A stretch of DNA of 64,000 bases from NCBI GenBank assembly GCA_016707785.1, contig JADJGZ010000022.1:8479-72478 (forward strand), written 5' to 3'. The translations under genes were made by a program, and so were the position numbers. The notes beneath the pieces were generated by a model. That model was not told the origin of the DNA. It saw only the letters and a list, made by a program, of their open reading frames with translations, and did no database searches. This DNA is from Bacteroidales bacterium. Its GTDB lineage: Bacteria > Bacteroidota > Bacteroidia > Bacteroidales > UBA4417. Shown here in pieces: positions 1 through 9,172 of this stretch (within the stretch, counting starts at the first letter, position 1; each line of letters opens with the position of its first letter).

Positions 1-1
1 T

Positions 2-595
2 GGCCTGATCTGCCTTGGGGTGGATCCAACCACAGGAAACCTGGTTTATGATGATCTTGATGATGATGGCCTTATCACATCAGAAGACATGACAAAAACC
101 GGTGACCCGAATCCTGATTTTACAGGTGGTATCACTAATACCTTTGGTTATAAAGGTTTTGAATTATCTGTATTCCTTCAGGGGGTATATGGAAATGACA
201 TATTCAACGGAACCTTTATCTATCTTGAATCAGGAGGAGGTGAAGACAACCAGACCACCCGTATGGTAAACCGCTGGAAACAGCCCGGTGACATCACTAA
301 TATTCCACGGGTGGGTGACTCATACCTTTCTACCCGCTTTATTGAAGATGGCTCTTTCCTGCGGATTAAGAATGTAACTTTGAGTTATACACTCCCTCAA
401 AAGATGCTGAAGATATTCCAGAACACATCCATCCGGGCTTATATCACAGGTCAGAACCTGTATACTTTCACTCAATACCTCGGCATGGACCCTGAAGTCA
501 ATTACTATGGCAACGACAATATTATCATGGGTACAGATTTCTTTACCTATCCAACATCCAGGACTCTGATTGCCGGTCTTGACATTAAATTCTAA
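2..595 (+). CDS. SusC/RagA-family TonB-linked outer-membrane protein, C-terminal part
   Basis: The reading frame is open from the window edge, so only about the last 197 residues of a protein normally near 1000 residues are present. An acidic loop (DDLDDDG) leads into NPDFTGG and FGYKGFELSVFLQG, the wording typical of the last barrel strands of SusC proteins. The chain ends in a strand closing with Phe (GLDIKF), the usual outer-membrane barrel end signal. SusC proteins import oligosaccharides or peptides across the outer membrane with energy from TonB. The SusD gene follows after 16 bases, as expected for a SusCD pair. The substrate cannot be told from this fragment. Confidence 0.9.
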   Translation, partial: GLICLGVDPTTGNLVYDDLDDDGLITSEDMTKTGDPNPDFTGGITNTFGYKGFELSVFLQGVYGNDIFNGTFIYLESGGGEDNQTTRMVNRWKQPGDITNIPRVGDSYLSTRFIEDGSFLRIKNVTLSYTLPQKMLKIFQNTSIRAYITGQNLYTFTQYLGMDPEVNYYGNDNIIMGTDFFTYPTSRTLIAGLDIKF

Positions 596-611
596 TTCAA
601 ATTTAACTGAG

Positions 612-1949
612 ATGAAAAAATTTATATACCTCCTATTTTCACTTGCCGTTTTGCTTAGTTCCTGTAATAAGGCACTGGATGTAGAACCAACGGCTTCAAT
701 ATCACCTGATGTTGCCATTACCAACAAAGCTGGCGTTGGAAAAGCCCTTGCAGGCTGCTATAATTCCCTTCAGGCTGTCGGACTCTATGGCCGGAATATG
801 ATCATTATTGGCGACCTGGCAGCAGATAACCTCGACTGGACAGGAACTACCTATGAATATCAGCAAATCCTTCAGCATAATATTCCTGCCAATAATGGGA
901 TCGTTGAAGGCATATGGGCTGCAGCTTATGATGGAATTAACCGTGTTAATAATGTATTGTGGAGACTACCATCCATTAATGATATGACTGAAACCGAAAA
1001 AGCACAGACTTCAGGAGAACTCTACTTCCTGCGAGCTTTATGCTATTTCCGGTTACTAAACCATTTTGGCGGAGTCCCCGTTAAAACTGAGCCAACACTT
1101 GACCTCAGCAACATTGACCAGGCAAAGAATTCTGTGGATGCTGTATACAACCAGATTCTCATCGACCTAAGCATAGCTGAATCAGATCTTCCGGAAACTT
1201 CTTCACTCGGCAGGGCTAATAAATTCAGTGCTAAAGCTTTACTTGCCAAAGTATACCTGACCCATTACCATTACAGTAATGACGCAAACAGTGCAGTGCA
1301 AGCGATTGCTAGAGCCACAGATGTAATTGCCTCAGAAAAATATAGCCTGGCAACTTCCTATGCTGATTTATTCAATGGTGCAAATTCTTCTGAGTCAGTA
1401 TTTGAAGTTGTGTATGATGCACAGAATTTCAACAGGCTGGCACAGTATTTTTATCCCAGGAGCCTTACCGGACGTTATGAAATTGCACCTTCAAACCCGA
1501 TCATCAGCAGTTATGAAACCGGTGACAACCGCTTTGATGTTTCCATTGCCTATGATTCAGAAAACAAGGTGTATGCGACAAAGTACAACGAAGTGGCATC
1601 AGGTGCTGACCGTGTATATGTATTCCGCCTTGCCGAAATGCACATGATCAGGGCTGAAGCTTTGGCATACAGCGCTGGGGATATTACCATTATTCAAGAT
1701 GATATTAATGCTATTCGCCAAAGAGCTGGCTTACAATCGACTGAAGCATCTAATTATGATCAGTTGAAAGCTGCAATCGCTCAAGAGAAAAGAATAGAAT
1801 TTGCATTTGAAGGACACAGGTGGGATGACATTGTAAGAACCAAAACAGCCTCTACCCTGCTTGGCATTGATCCTAAGTATTATCTGTTCCCTATTCCTTT
1901 GAGTGAAATGCAAACCAACAAGCTGATGAAGCAGAACGATGGTTATTGA
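612..1949 (+). CDS. RagB/SusD-family nutrient-binding outer-membrane lipoprotein
   Basis: I chose the ATG that gives a 445-residue protein with a clean SPII signal (MKKFIYLLFSLAVLLSSC). An upstream in-frame start would add 14 hydrophilic residues and overlap susC. The lipobox cysteine is residue 20. The body has the alpha-helical TPR-like SusD features (ELYFLRALCYFRLLNHFGGVP, then RLAEMHMIRAEAL), and the C-terminus carries the SusD signature RIEFAFEGHRWDDIVR followed by FPIPLSEMQTN. SusD forms the lid over the SusC barrel and binds ligand at the cell surface. It sits between susC and a PKD-propeller lipoprotein in one operon. Confidence 0.95.
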   Translation: MKKFIYLLFSLAVLLSSCNKALDVEPTASISPDVAITNKAGVGKALAGCYNSLQAVGLYGRNMIIIGDLAADNLDWTGTTYEYQQILQHNIPANNGIVEGIWAAAYDGINRVNNVLWRLPSINDMTETEKAQTSGELYFLRALCYFRLLNHFGGVPVKTEPTLDLSNIDQAKNSVDAVYNQILIDLSIAESDLPETSSLGRANKFSAKALLAKVYLTHYHYSNDANSAVQAIARATDVIASEKYSLATSYADLFNGANSSESVFEVVYDAQNFNRLAQYFYPRSLTGRYEIAPSNPIISSYETGDNRFDVSIAYDSENKVYATKYNEVASGADRVYVFRLAEMHMIRAEALAYSAGDITIIQDDINAIRQRAGLQSTEASNYDQLKAAIAQEKRIEFAFEGHRWDDIVRTKTASTLLGIDPKYYLFPIPLSEMQTNKLMKQNDGY

Positions 1950-1974
1950 TTTTAATTAAAACAACTTACTGAAT

Positions 1975-3192
1975 ATGAAAAAGAAAAATCATCTCATACT
2001 ACTCTCCTTCCTGCTGATCCTGATATTAGGCAGTTGCGAAAAGAAGGAACTGGGAAACCCTCCCGCAAGTACAATTGCTGATTTCAGTTTCACACTCTCA
2101 AATGATGGCTACTTTCCTTGTACGGCGACTTTCTCCAATAGTTCATTGAACGCGAAAGGTTATCATTGGGATTTTGGAAATGGCGCTACCTCAACTGAAG
2201 AAAACCCTGTTGTAGAATATACTGCTCCCGGGCTTTACACAGTTACTTTAACCTGTACTCCTGAGAACGATGTGTATTATAACGAGCTGGTGAAAACACT
2301 GGTTATCAATGTAAAGGACCCGTTAGCCGGATTTACCCAGGTGATGTATTTCACTTCCCGCGGCCCGGAAGGTGGAAACGGACACCTGGTCATACTTAGT
2401 GATGGAGCCCCTGTTGTGCAGGATTTTGAAAAGGTTGACCTTTCAAGGCCATATGGGATTGCAGTTGATACCATTAACAGCAAAGTATATATCTCTGACT
2501 ACTCATTGGGTGTAATCTATAAATATGACGCCGACGGGAAGAATCCGGTAAAAATCCTTGATGTGAGTGTCCCCGGACAGGAAATTGTAGATTCACCCGA
2601 AGCCCTGATGGTACTTGGTGATAAGCTATACTGGGGCAGGCCCGGTGGCATTTATCGCTGCAACCTTGATGGATCCAATCCTGAACCTTTCATCAATACT
2701 GGCACATCTGAACCAGAGTATCCCATTGATATGCAGTATGATGCTGCTACCGGAAAAATCTTTTTAGTAAATGACCGAACCGATTATACCGGAGGATACT
2801 TTACAGTAAATTTTGATGGAACCGGGATGACCGAGCACATTGTCGATATCGATGGAACAGCGATTGAACTGAACCCTTTCAGCAGAAAAGTATATATGGC
2901 AGTATATGCGGTTGATGGTACAGCCATTACTGAAAATGGAATTTATATGTGCAATACAGATGGCACTTCCCTTGGTAAAATCGGTGAATTTGGATCCAAA
3001 GCCACCTGGGGTATGACCATCGATTATAAGAACAACAAACTCTTCTGGGGTTATAAAATCAGCAACTCCAATCCCGACGGGAAAATCATCCGATCAAACC
3101 TCGATGGTTCCGGTCAGGAAGACTGGATAACTGGAGTGAGTCCGCATGCGATGCAAATATCCTGGGTAAAACTGTGTCAAGGCGGGCAATAG
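1975..3192 (+). CDS. PKD-domain lipoprotein with YWTD/NHL-like beta-propeller
   Basis: A 405-residue protein with an SPII signal (lipobox LGSC, Cys21). Residues about 35-115 form a PKD domain (YHWDFGNGATSTEENP and a TYTVTL-like strand). From about residue 120 to the end there are repeated blade-like segments (VYISDYSLGVIYKYDADG, LYWGRPGGIYRCNLDGSNP, IIRSNLDGSGQED) resembling low-density-lipoprotein-receptor YWTD or NHL propellers. It is the third gene after SusCD with a 25-base gap, the place usually held by an accessory surface glycan-binding lipoprotein (SusE/F-like). I infer a surface ligand-binding or sensing role. No catalytic motif is visible. Confidence 0.8.
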   Translation: MKKKNHLILLSFLLILILGSCEKKELGNPPASTIADFSFTLSNDGYFPCTATFSNSSLNAKGYHWDFGNGATSTEENPVVEYTAPGLYTVTLTCTPENDVYYNELVKTLVINVKDPLAGFTQVMYFTSRGPEGGNGHLVILSDGAPVVQDFEKVDLSRPYGIAVDTINSKVYISDYSLGVIYKYDADGKNPVKILDVSVPGQEIVDSPEALMVLGDKLYWGRPGGIYRCNLDGSNPEPFINTGTSEPEYPIDMQYDAATGKIFLVNDRTDYTGGYFTVNFDGTGMTEHIVDIDGTAIELNPFSRKVYMAVYAVDGTAITENGIYMCNTDGTSLGKIGEFGSKATWGMTIDYKNNKLFWGYKISNSNPDGKIIRSNLDGSGQEDWITGVSPHAMQISWVKLCQGGQ

Positions 3193-3306
3193 AATCATCT
3201 TGAAACCGCCTTGGCGACTGGATTGCAAGGTAAATGGAGCTCTCATCTTTCAGGCAGTGTTCAAAAGAACTATATCCATGACTTCCTGCATACCCCAGCC
3301 TAAACA

Positions 3307-3336
3307 AAAGGCTGCCTCTTTATTGAGACAGCCTTT
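3307..3336. terminator. bidirectional hairpin terminator
   Basis: A 12-base stem with one mismatch and a 6-base loop: AAAGGCTGCCTC, loop TTTATT, GAGACAGCCTTT. On the minus strand the stem is followed by a T-rich run (TTTTGTTTA) and on the plus strand by TCTCTTTCC. It lies between two convergent genes, so it can end both the susCD operon and the minus-strand T9SS gene. Confidence 0.75.
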
Positions 3337-3438
3337 CTCTTTCCTGGCAGATTAATCACTTTGAGACGAATTATACCGAAAGGAAATGCAGCATTATTTT
3401 TGCTAACCTATCCGATCAGGTATAAAATACAAACCACA

Positions 3439-4245
3439 TTAGTGCGTCACATTCACTTTTCGGGTGATAGTTCCAGAAGAGGTTTGAAGTCTTAAGATGT
3501 AAACACCTTTTTCCAGGCGTGAAACTGGAATGAAGGCTTGTTTAGTTTCGTTAACTGAACGATAAACCTGGCGGCCATCAGCAGTGAAAAGGCTTATTTC
3601 AGCATTTTCGAAGTCACCGCTAACCTTCACCTGATCAGTTGCCGGATTTGGGAATACTGATAAATGGAGAGCAGGTTCAGCATTAACACTTACATCGGTA
3701 TTATAGATTACCTGTATACTATCGAGCAATAATTTATACATATCGGTGCATTCAAAATGACACCAGGTAAGATAAATATCTTCCCCGATAAATGGCGTAA
3801 GGTCAATCAGTCGCTCCTTCCAAACATAATACTCAGTCAACGTAGTAGTTTCTGTGAAAAGCACATTGGAGAAATCTGCCACCTGGTTTCCTGTTGTAGA
3901 AAGGGCAACTTTGTATTTTTCCTCAAAATATTCCTCATCAGCAACCTGAACAGTATAGCGAAGTGTAACAGTCCCGGATAAACCAGCCAGGCTGATTTTA
4001 GGAGTAACAAGATAATTTTCAGGAGTCAAAGCACCAGGATCACTTAACCATGAATCTGACACCGCATAAACTTCAGACTCCCATGTATTTATTCTCCAAA
4101 TATAACCATCACCATCCTGGTCGATGGTTGTGAATGTAGAAGGGAGATTCTCAGGGTCATCAAAAAATTCTTCCAGAAGGTAAGTCTGTCCAAAAGAGAA
4201 TAAACTGATCCCAATCATTGCAAGTAAGAGTAGTGGCTTTTTCAT
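3439..4245 (-). CDS. secreted choice-of-anchor-J (cleaved adhesin) protein with T9SS type A sorting domain
   Basis: I chose the second in-frame ATG (MKKPLLLLAMIGISLFSFGQ), which gives a clean signal peptide and 268 residues. The longer frame adds 25 implausible residues. Residues about 22-185 match the choice-of-anchor J / cleaved-adhesin beta-sandwich (EEFFDD near the start, GDGYIWR, SWLSDPGALTPENYLVTP). Residues about 200-268 form a type IX secretion C-terminal domain (FPNPATDQ, then ISLFTADGRQVY, KGVYILRL, ending RKVNVTH). The protein should be exported by Sec and then moved across the outer membrane by T9SS. No enzyme domain is present. A surface adhesion or structural role is inferred. 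Confidence 0.85.
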   Translation of the reverse strand: MKKPLLLLAMIGISLFSFGQTYLLEEFFDDPENLPSTFTTIDQDGDGYIWRINTWESEVYAVSDSWLSDPGALTPENYLVTPKISLAGLSGTVTLRYTVQVADEEYFEEKYKVALSTTGNQVADFSNVLFTETTTLTEYYVWKERLIDLTPFIGEDIYLTWCHFECTDMYKLLLDSIQVIYNTDVSVNAEPALHLSVFPNPATDQVKVSGDFENAEISLFTADGRQVYRSVNETKQAFIPVSRLEKGVYILRLQTSSGTITRKVNVTH

Positions 4246-4382
4246 AGGCTTCTTTTTAATATTTAAATAATTGACTATTTGATTTACAATTATAATAAAA
4301 AATTGCGAGATTTTGACCAAACCAGAGGTAAAAATCCTAGGCAGTTGGAAAATAACGCATTAAAAGCAAGAAATGAATAAAA

Positions 4383-6263
4383 TCAGAGGGCCACAACCAC
4401 TTCCTTAGGTTTCGTTTCAGGGAGGACATCATCTTCCAGCCTGAGGTTTTCAATTATGAACCGTTGACGTTCAGGGGTATTCTTCCCCATGTAATATGAT
4501 AGCATGGAATCAATATCACCGGAGTGTTTAAGGATTACAGGATCCAGCCGCATTGAAGGCCCGATAAAATGGCTGAATTCACCGGGAGAAATTTCGCCCA
4601 GACCTTTAAATCGGGTGATCTCTGGGTTGGGGCCTAATTCATTGATGGCATTCACCCGCTCTTCATCATTATAGCAATAGGTCGTCTTTTTCTTATTCCT
4701 TACACGAAATAATGGAGTTTGAAGGATAAAGACATGTCCTGTCTTAACCAGATCAGGGAAAAATTGCAGGAAAAATGTCAGCAATAATAACCTGATATGC
4801 ATTCCATCAACATCGGCATCGGTAGCAATAACTATATAATTATATCTCAGGTTTTCAATATCGTCTTCAATATTCAATGCAGCCTGCAGGAGATTAAATT
4901 CTTCATTTTCATAGACCACCTTTTTATTCATTCCAAAGCAGTTCAATGGCTTACCTTTTAGTGAAAATACAGCCTGGGTATTCACATCACGGCTTTTTGT
5001 AATACTTCCGCTGGCTGAATCACCTTCAGTGATAAATAAGGTAGTTTCAAGTTTACGTTCATCATTTGAATTATAATGAACCCTGCAGTCCCTGAGTTTT
5101 TTATTATGAAGACTGACTTTCTTAACACTTTCCTTCGCTAACTTTTTTATGCTGGCTAACTCTTTACGCTCTTTTTCATTCTGCAGGATTTTCCTGTATA
5201 AAGATTCAGCCACATCGCTATTCATGTGGAGGAAGTTATCAAGGCGTTTCTTAAGGATATCTGTAATAAATTTATTCACGGTAACGCCACCGGGTTCCAT
5301 GTGAGATGAACCAAGTTTTGTTTTGGTCTGGGATTCAAACACCGGTTCTGAAACCCTGACACTGACTGCAGCAACCAATGATGACCGGATATCACCCGGT
5401 TCGAAATCTTTCCCGTAAAATTCTCTGACTGTTTTTACAAATGCTTCACGGAAGGCGGCAAGATGAGTTCCACCCTGGGTAGTGTGCTGGCCATTGACAA
5501 ATGAATAATATTCTTCACCTGATTGCCGCGAACTATGTGTAAATGCGCATTCGAAATCATCTTCCTTAATATGAATAAGCGGGTAGAGTTTAGGATTGCC
5601 ATTATTCACCTTCTCGAGCATATCCAGCAAACCATTCTTAGCCTGGAAACGCTGCCCGTTGAAATATATAACCAGGCCGTTATTGAGGTAACAATAATTC
5701 CAGAGCATCTGCTCTATATACTCGGGGATGAAATGGTAATTTACAAACAGGCTTTCATCGGGTGTGAAGGTAATCAATGTACCATTCCGGAGTTCACATG
5801 GTTCTTCCCCAGTCTCTTTCACCAGGTCACCCTTGGCAAAATTTACAATATTTGTTCGCCCGTCACGGATCGACTGAGCTGTAAAATGGCTGGATAATGC
5901 ATTAACTGCCTTAGAACCGACACCATTTAATCCCACAGCTTTCTTAAAAACCTTAGAATCGTATTTTGCACCGGTATTCATCTGGCCTACGCACTCTATG
6001 AGCTTTCCAAGTGGAATCCCCCTGCCATAATCACGTACACTCACCGACTGATCTTTAATCACCACCTCAATCGTGCGGCCATGGCCCATTACATACTCAT
6101 CAATAGCGTTATCCGTGATTTCTTTCAGGAGAACATAAATACCGTCATCATGAGAAGATCCATCTCCCAATTTACCAATGTACATACCCGGACGTTGACG
6201 GATATGCTCATTCCAGGCTAATGACCTGACACTGTCTTCGTTATAACTGCCTTGTGTTTCCAT
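4383..6263 (-). CDS. parE: DNA topoisomerase IV subunit B
   Basis: A 626-residue type IIA topoisomerase ATPase subunit. The GHKL ATP-binding site is visible near the N-terminus (RPGMYIG, EITDNAIDE, RDYGRGIP, LNGVGSKAVNAL). The TOPRIM domain has EGDSASG and IVIATDADVDGMHIR, and the C-terminus has FKGLGE. The start at METQGSYNEDS was preferred over an upstream in-frame codon because it fits the family N-terminus. Topo IV decatenates daughter chromosomes. The usual partner parC does not follow: downstream is a T9SS surface protein. ParE is favoured over GyrB on length and on the absence of a GyrB tail insertion. GyrB is the alternative. Confidence 0.88.
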   Translation of the reverse strand: METQGSYNEDSVRSLAWNEHIRQRPGMYIGKLGDGSSHDDGIYVLLKEITDNAIDEYVMGHGRTIEVVIKDQSVSVRDYGRGIPLGKLIECVGQMNTGAKYDSKVFKKAVGLNGVGSKAVNALSSHFTAQSIRDGRTNIVNFAKGDLVKETGEEPCELRNGTLITFTPDESLFVNYHFIPEYIEQMLWNYCYLNNGLVIYFNGQRFQAKNGLLDMLEKVNNGNPKLYPLIHIKEDDFECAFTHSSRQSGEEYYSFVNGQHTTQGGTHLAAFREAFVKTVREFYGKDFEPGDIRSSLVAAVSVRVSEPVFESQTKTKLGSSHMEPGGVTVNKFITDILKKRLDNFLHMNSDVAESLYRKILQNEKERKELASIKKLAKESVKKVSLHNKKLRDCRVHYNSNDERKLETTLFITEGDSASGSITKSRDVNTQAVFSLKGKPLNCFGMNKKVVYENEEFNLLQAALNIEDDIENLRYNYIVIATDADVDGMHIRLLLLTFFLQFFPDLVKTGHVFILQTPLFRVRNKKKTTYCYNDEERVNAINELGPNPEITRFKGLGEISPGEFSHFIGPSMRLDPVILKHSGDIDSMLSYYMGKNTPERQRFIIENLRLEDDVLPETKPKEVVVAL

Positions 6264-6273
6264 AATTCTGAGG

Positions 6274-6281
6274 CAAATATA
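6274..6281 (-). promoter_or_regulatory. candidate Bacteroidota -7 box upstream of parE
   Basis: The minus strand reads TATATTTG, a match to the Bacteroidota TAnnTTTG box, ending 11 bases before the parE start codon. No good TTTG -33 box is visible at the expected distance. The leader would be very short. Confidence 0.4.
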
Positions 6282-6448
6282 GATCAATTGAAAATTCTAA
6301 ACAGGCCATGTAATGCCCTTTTTAGCAGAAGTTATGCACAGGGGGCTGTTCTTAATCCGTGAAAAAAAGTTGAAAAATGAGATGATGAACTGCTCCTTGA
6401 AAGAATCACAGTAGTATAAGACAAAAGTCAAATAAGAAATACTGTATC

Positions 6449-7393
6449 TTATAATTTTAAAAGCCAGCAATCAGGAAATGAGGGCTTTAGTTCTTTTATC
6501 CTTGTTTTGGCCTTTGATTCGGTAGGATATGAGCCAAGTGAAACCCTGAACCGATCGGCTGACTTAACAACCATTGCATCATTGTAACCCTTGATTTTTA
6601 AATCACTGACTTCCTGTCTGGCTGGTTCTTCAGTTTTATGACTTGCAACCACAATAAAATAATGATGTGATTCTTTATTATCAGCATCAGTTGTGATTTC
6701 CAATGCTTTTGCTGCATTATTTTCCTTCTTAATGACTTTACCATCGTCAACTTTTAGATCCTGGGTTTTAGTGGCCAAATGCTGAACTAAAGAATCTGTT
6801 CCACAAATAAGGATATTGGAGGGTTTGTCATTTTTATCGCCCATCCACAGAACTGCATACCCATTCTTTACCCCGACACCCATGGCTTTCCATTCTTTGG
6901 ATTGCCATTTGCCTTTATTAAGAATCATTTCCCTTGAAGCCTGGACCTGTTTCCAGAGCTCAAAAGCTTCAATCGCAGAAGCAGATTCCTCCTCCCAGTA
7001 AACCAGTTCATATCCTTTACCCGTATAATCAGTAATTTCAGAGGGTTTGCTGTTCATACACCGGATCCCTTGCGGATCCTTGTTGGAACAGCAGGAAGAC
7101 CATCCCGGACCTTCTGTCCAGCTATTCAGGTTGCATCCACTTTCCTGGGGTTTCCAGGTCAGCAGGTTTTCAATGTGAATGCGCGAAACCAGGCTTAGTG
7201 AACCCGATAAAGGAATAACTGAAAGCTTACTTTGTTTTCTCAAGTCATTCACTAGATTGAAGAGAATCATTTCTTCCTGCGACACACAGAAATTATCTCC
7301 GGGGTCATTGACTGTTTTAACAGGTACATCCTGTGAATGACCGTTTAAATGAAAAAACAGGATGATGCCCAGAAAACAAATGATTATACGCAT
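6449..7393 (-). CDS. secreted CAP/SCP-like protein with C-terminal SPOR domain
   Basis: A 314-residue protein with a signal peptide (MRIIICFLGIILFFHLNGHSQ). Residues about 38-205 look like a CAP (SCP/PR1) fold: an N-terminal helix (EEMILFNLVNDLRKQSKL), then WKAMGVGVKNGYAVLWMG, the strand that usually ends a CAP domain. It carries extra cysteines (CCSNKDPQGIRC) that may form disulfides. Residues about 240-314 form a SPOR domain (HHYFIVVASHKTEEPARQEV, RVSLGSYPTESKAKTRIKEL), a fold known to bind denuded peptidoglycan. The fusion suggests a wall-associated periplasmic or septal protein. Its catalytic activity is unknown. Confidence 0.7.
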   Translation of the reverse strand: MRIIICFLGIILFFHLNGHSQDVPVKTVNDPGDNFCVSQEEMILFNLVNDLRKQSKLSVIPLSGSLSLVSRIHIENLLTWKPQESGCNLNSWTEGPGWSSCCSNKDPQGIRCMNSKPSEITDYTGKGYELVYWEEESASAIEAFELWKQVQASREMILNKGKWQSKEWKAMGVGVKNGYAVLWMGDKNDKPSNILICGTDSLVQHLATKTQDLKVDDGKVIKKENNAAKALEITTDADNKESHHYFIVVASHKTEEPARQEVSDLKIKGYNDAMVVKSADRFRVSLGSYPTESKAKTRIKELKPSFPDCWLLKL

Positions 7394-7524
7394 ACGATCA
7401 ACAAATAAGAAATACTATCCTTCTAACATTCATTTACGCTGTAAAGATACGTCAATTGTCAGTTTCATCAAAGAAAACAACTGTATTGAAGTGTCGGCTC
7501 TTTCCTCCCGATATTCAAAGTCTG

Positions 7525-8928
7525 TTATTTGAAAATAAAGATCTTGAAGACTGCACCTACCTGGTGAAAGAAAGATATTTTTTTGAATTCCGGAGGAGTA
7601 ACTGATTGCATCTTCAGTATCAATGTCTGAAGGTAGTCAACAATGTGGGCTTCACCGTTGTAATTGATCCATTCTGCATCATCTATTGGTTTATGGTAAT
7701 CATCATGTAAGCCCGTAGTGAAATAGATCACAGGAATCCCTTTCTCAAGAAAGGGGTGATGATCGGAAAAGGCGGGAGCACCTTTCGTTTTTTTGAATTT
7801 GAAATCACCTTTTCCCATTGATTTTAATATTTTGTTCCAGGTACGCGATGATCCTAACCCCAGGACAAACAGGTTGTTTTTCCCATTCCAGTTGAAACGT
7901 CCAACCATATCAAGGTTTAACATCCAGGCAATTTCTTCTTTTCTGAAATCAGGGGAATTACAGAAGTTTTTAGAACCAAAAAGGCCTTTTTCTTCTGCAC
8001 CAAATGCGATAAACAGAACATTGTATTTCAGATCCGGCTGAACAGAGGCCCACCTTGCCAGTTCCATAATGGCGGCAGTTCCGCTGGCATTGTCATCAGC
8101 ACCGTTATGTATCTTTGGCTCTCCCACTTTTGGGTCTTTCACTCCCGGTGTTCCTACGTGATCATAATGCGCACCAACGATAATGGTCTTAGCAGCTCCC
8201 TTGTTGAGATAGCCAGCAACATTATAGGCTGCAGGTCTTGTACGGTTTATTTTAACAAGTAAAGTAGCTTTGGGGTGATCTAGTTTTTTGATCTGATTTG
8301 CAAGACTCATTGAAACATATACAACTGGTACTTTAAAGTCAGATGTAGAATCAGCAAAAAACAAAAGGTTGCGGAACTCCGAATTCTTACCATTATATAG
8401 TATGATGGCTGCAACACCTTGACCAGCAATCGATTCTATACTATCAAGTTTCTGTCGGATCGCTTTCTGACTCATTTTCTTCCTGCCTTTCAGATCGAAT
8501 AAAATGGCTTTACCAGTCGCATCTTTTAGATCTGTGCTTTCACTGTCATAGATTTCAACCTCATTGATTTCACCATCGGCTGACCCGGCAACGGCACCAA
8601 AGTCGACCCCACTTTTGTATTGTATTCCATTGATTGCCAATTTTCCTTCCTGAAACTGGTAATTCTGGAAATTGAATTTTTTCAGGTAAGATCCATCATT
8701 GCTATGAAAAGGGACCAGTCCGGACTTTTTAAAAGATTCTGCTATATAAGTCGCAGCCATTAACTCATAAGGAGAGCCGGCTTCACGGCCAAACATTGAA
8801 TCATGTGCCAGGGCACCAATATCCTGACGAAGGTTCTGTTCTATGCCGGAAATATTCTGTGCTGTTGAAACACTTATTCCCAGAAAGGGAAGAATTGCCA
8901 GAAAAATAAACTTAGAAAATCTTACCAT
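7525..8928 (-). CDS. M28-family zinc aminopeptidase with PA domain
   Basis: 467 residues from the ATG that opens a signal peptide (MVRFSKFIFLAILPFLGISVSTAQ). Residues about 95-240 resemble a PA insert domain. The metallopeptidase core follows with the M28 metal ligands in order: IVGAHYDHVG (His), NGADDNASG (Asp), FGAEEKGLFGS (catalytic and metal Glu), NLDMVGR (Asp), and HDDYHKP (His). M28 enzymes remove N-terminal amino acids using two zinc ions. Here the site should be periplasmic or extracellular. There is no T9SS tail. The gene is alone, with over 100 bases on each side. Confidence 0.9.
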   Translation of the reverse strand: MVRFSKFIFLAILPFLGISVSTAQNISGIEQNLRQDIGALAHDSMFGREAGSPYELMAATYIAESFKKSGLVPFHSNDGSYLKKFNFQNYQFQEGKLAINGIQYKSGVDFGAVAGSADGEINEVEIYDSESTDLKDATGKAILFDLKGRKKMSQKAIRQKLDSIESIAGQGVAAIILYNGKNSEFRNLLFFADSTSDFKVPVVYVSMSLANQIKKLDHPKATLLVKINRTRPAAYNVAGYLNKGAAKTIIVGAHYDHVGTPGVKDPKVGEPKIHNGADDNASGTAAIMELARWASVQPDLKYNVLFIAFGAEEKGLFGSKNFCNSPDFRKEEIAWMLNLDMVGRFNWNGKNNLFVLGLGSSRTWNKILKSMGKGDFKFKKTKGAPAFSDHHPFLEKGIPVIYFTTGLHDDYHKPIDDAEWINYNGEAHIVDYLQTLILKMQSVTPPEFKKISFFHQVGAVFKIFIFK

Positions 8929-9118
8929 AAACCTTGGAATATAAATCAAACCCATTCGCTCTTTATAGGCTGTGAATTTAGTTTTTTTGAAGGCTCAACG
9001 TTGTTTTTAAAGACACTAATTTTATTGATAAATACAGACTGATATCTGATGATACTTTCCTGTGTGCCGGCGACTCTCATTTTTCGATGATTTCTATCCG
9101 CTGATTTTCAATTATGCT

Positions 9119-9126
9119 TACTTTTG
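9119..9126 (+). promoter_or_regulatory. candidate Bacteroidota -7 box
   Basis: TACTTTTG fits TAnnTTTG and lies 46 bases before the methyltransferase start. No clear TTTG -33 box is seen. It is the only good match in the 244-base gap between the divergent peptidase and methyltransferase genes. Confidence 0.35.
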
Positions 9127-9172
9127 GAGGCATTACGGATCAGGCAGGCCATATTCCCAGGATACTTAAGGA

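Noticed and set aside
320..727. Minus-strand frame over susC/susD
   Set aside because: Overlaps two strongly supported genes on the other strand; composition is that of a shadow frame.
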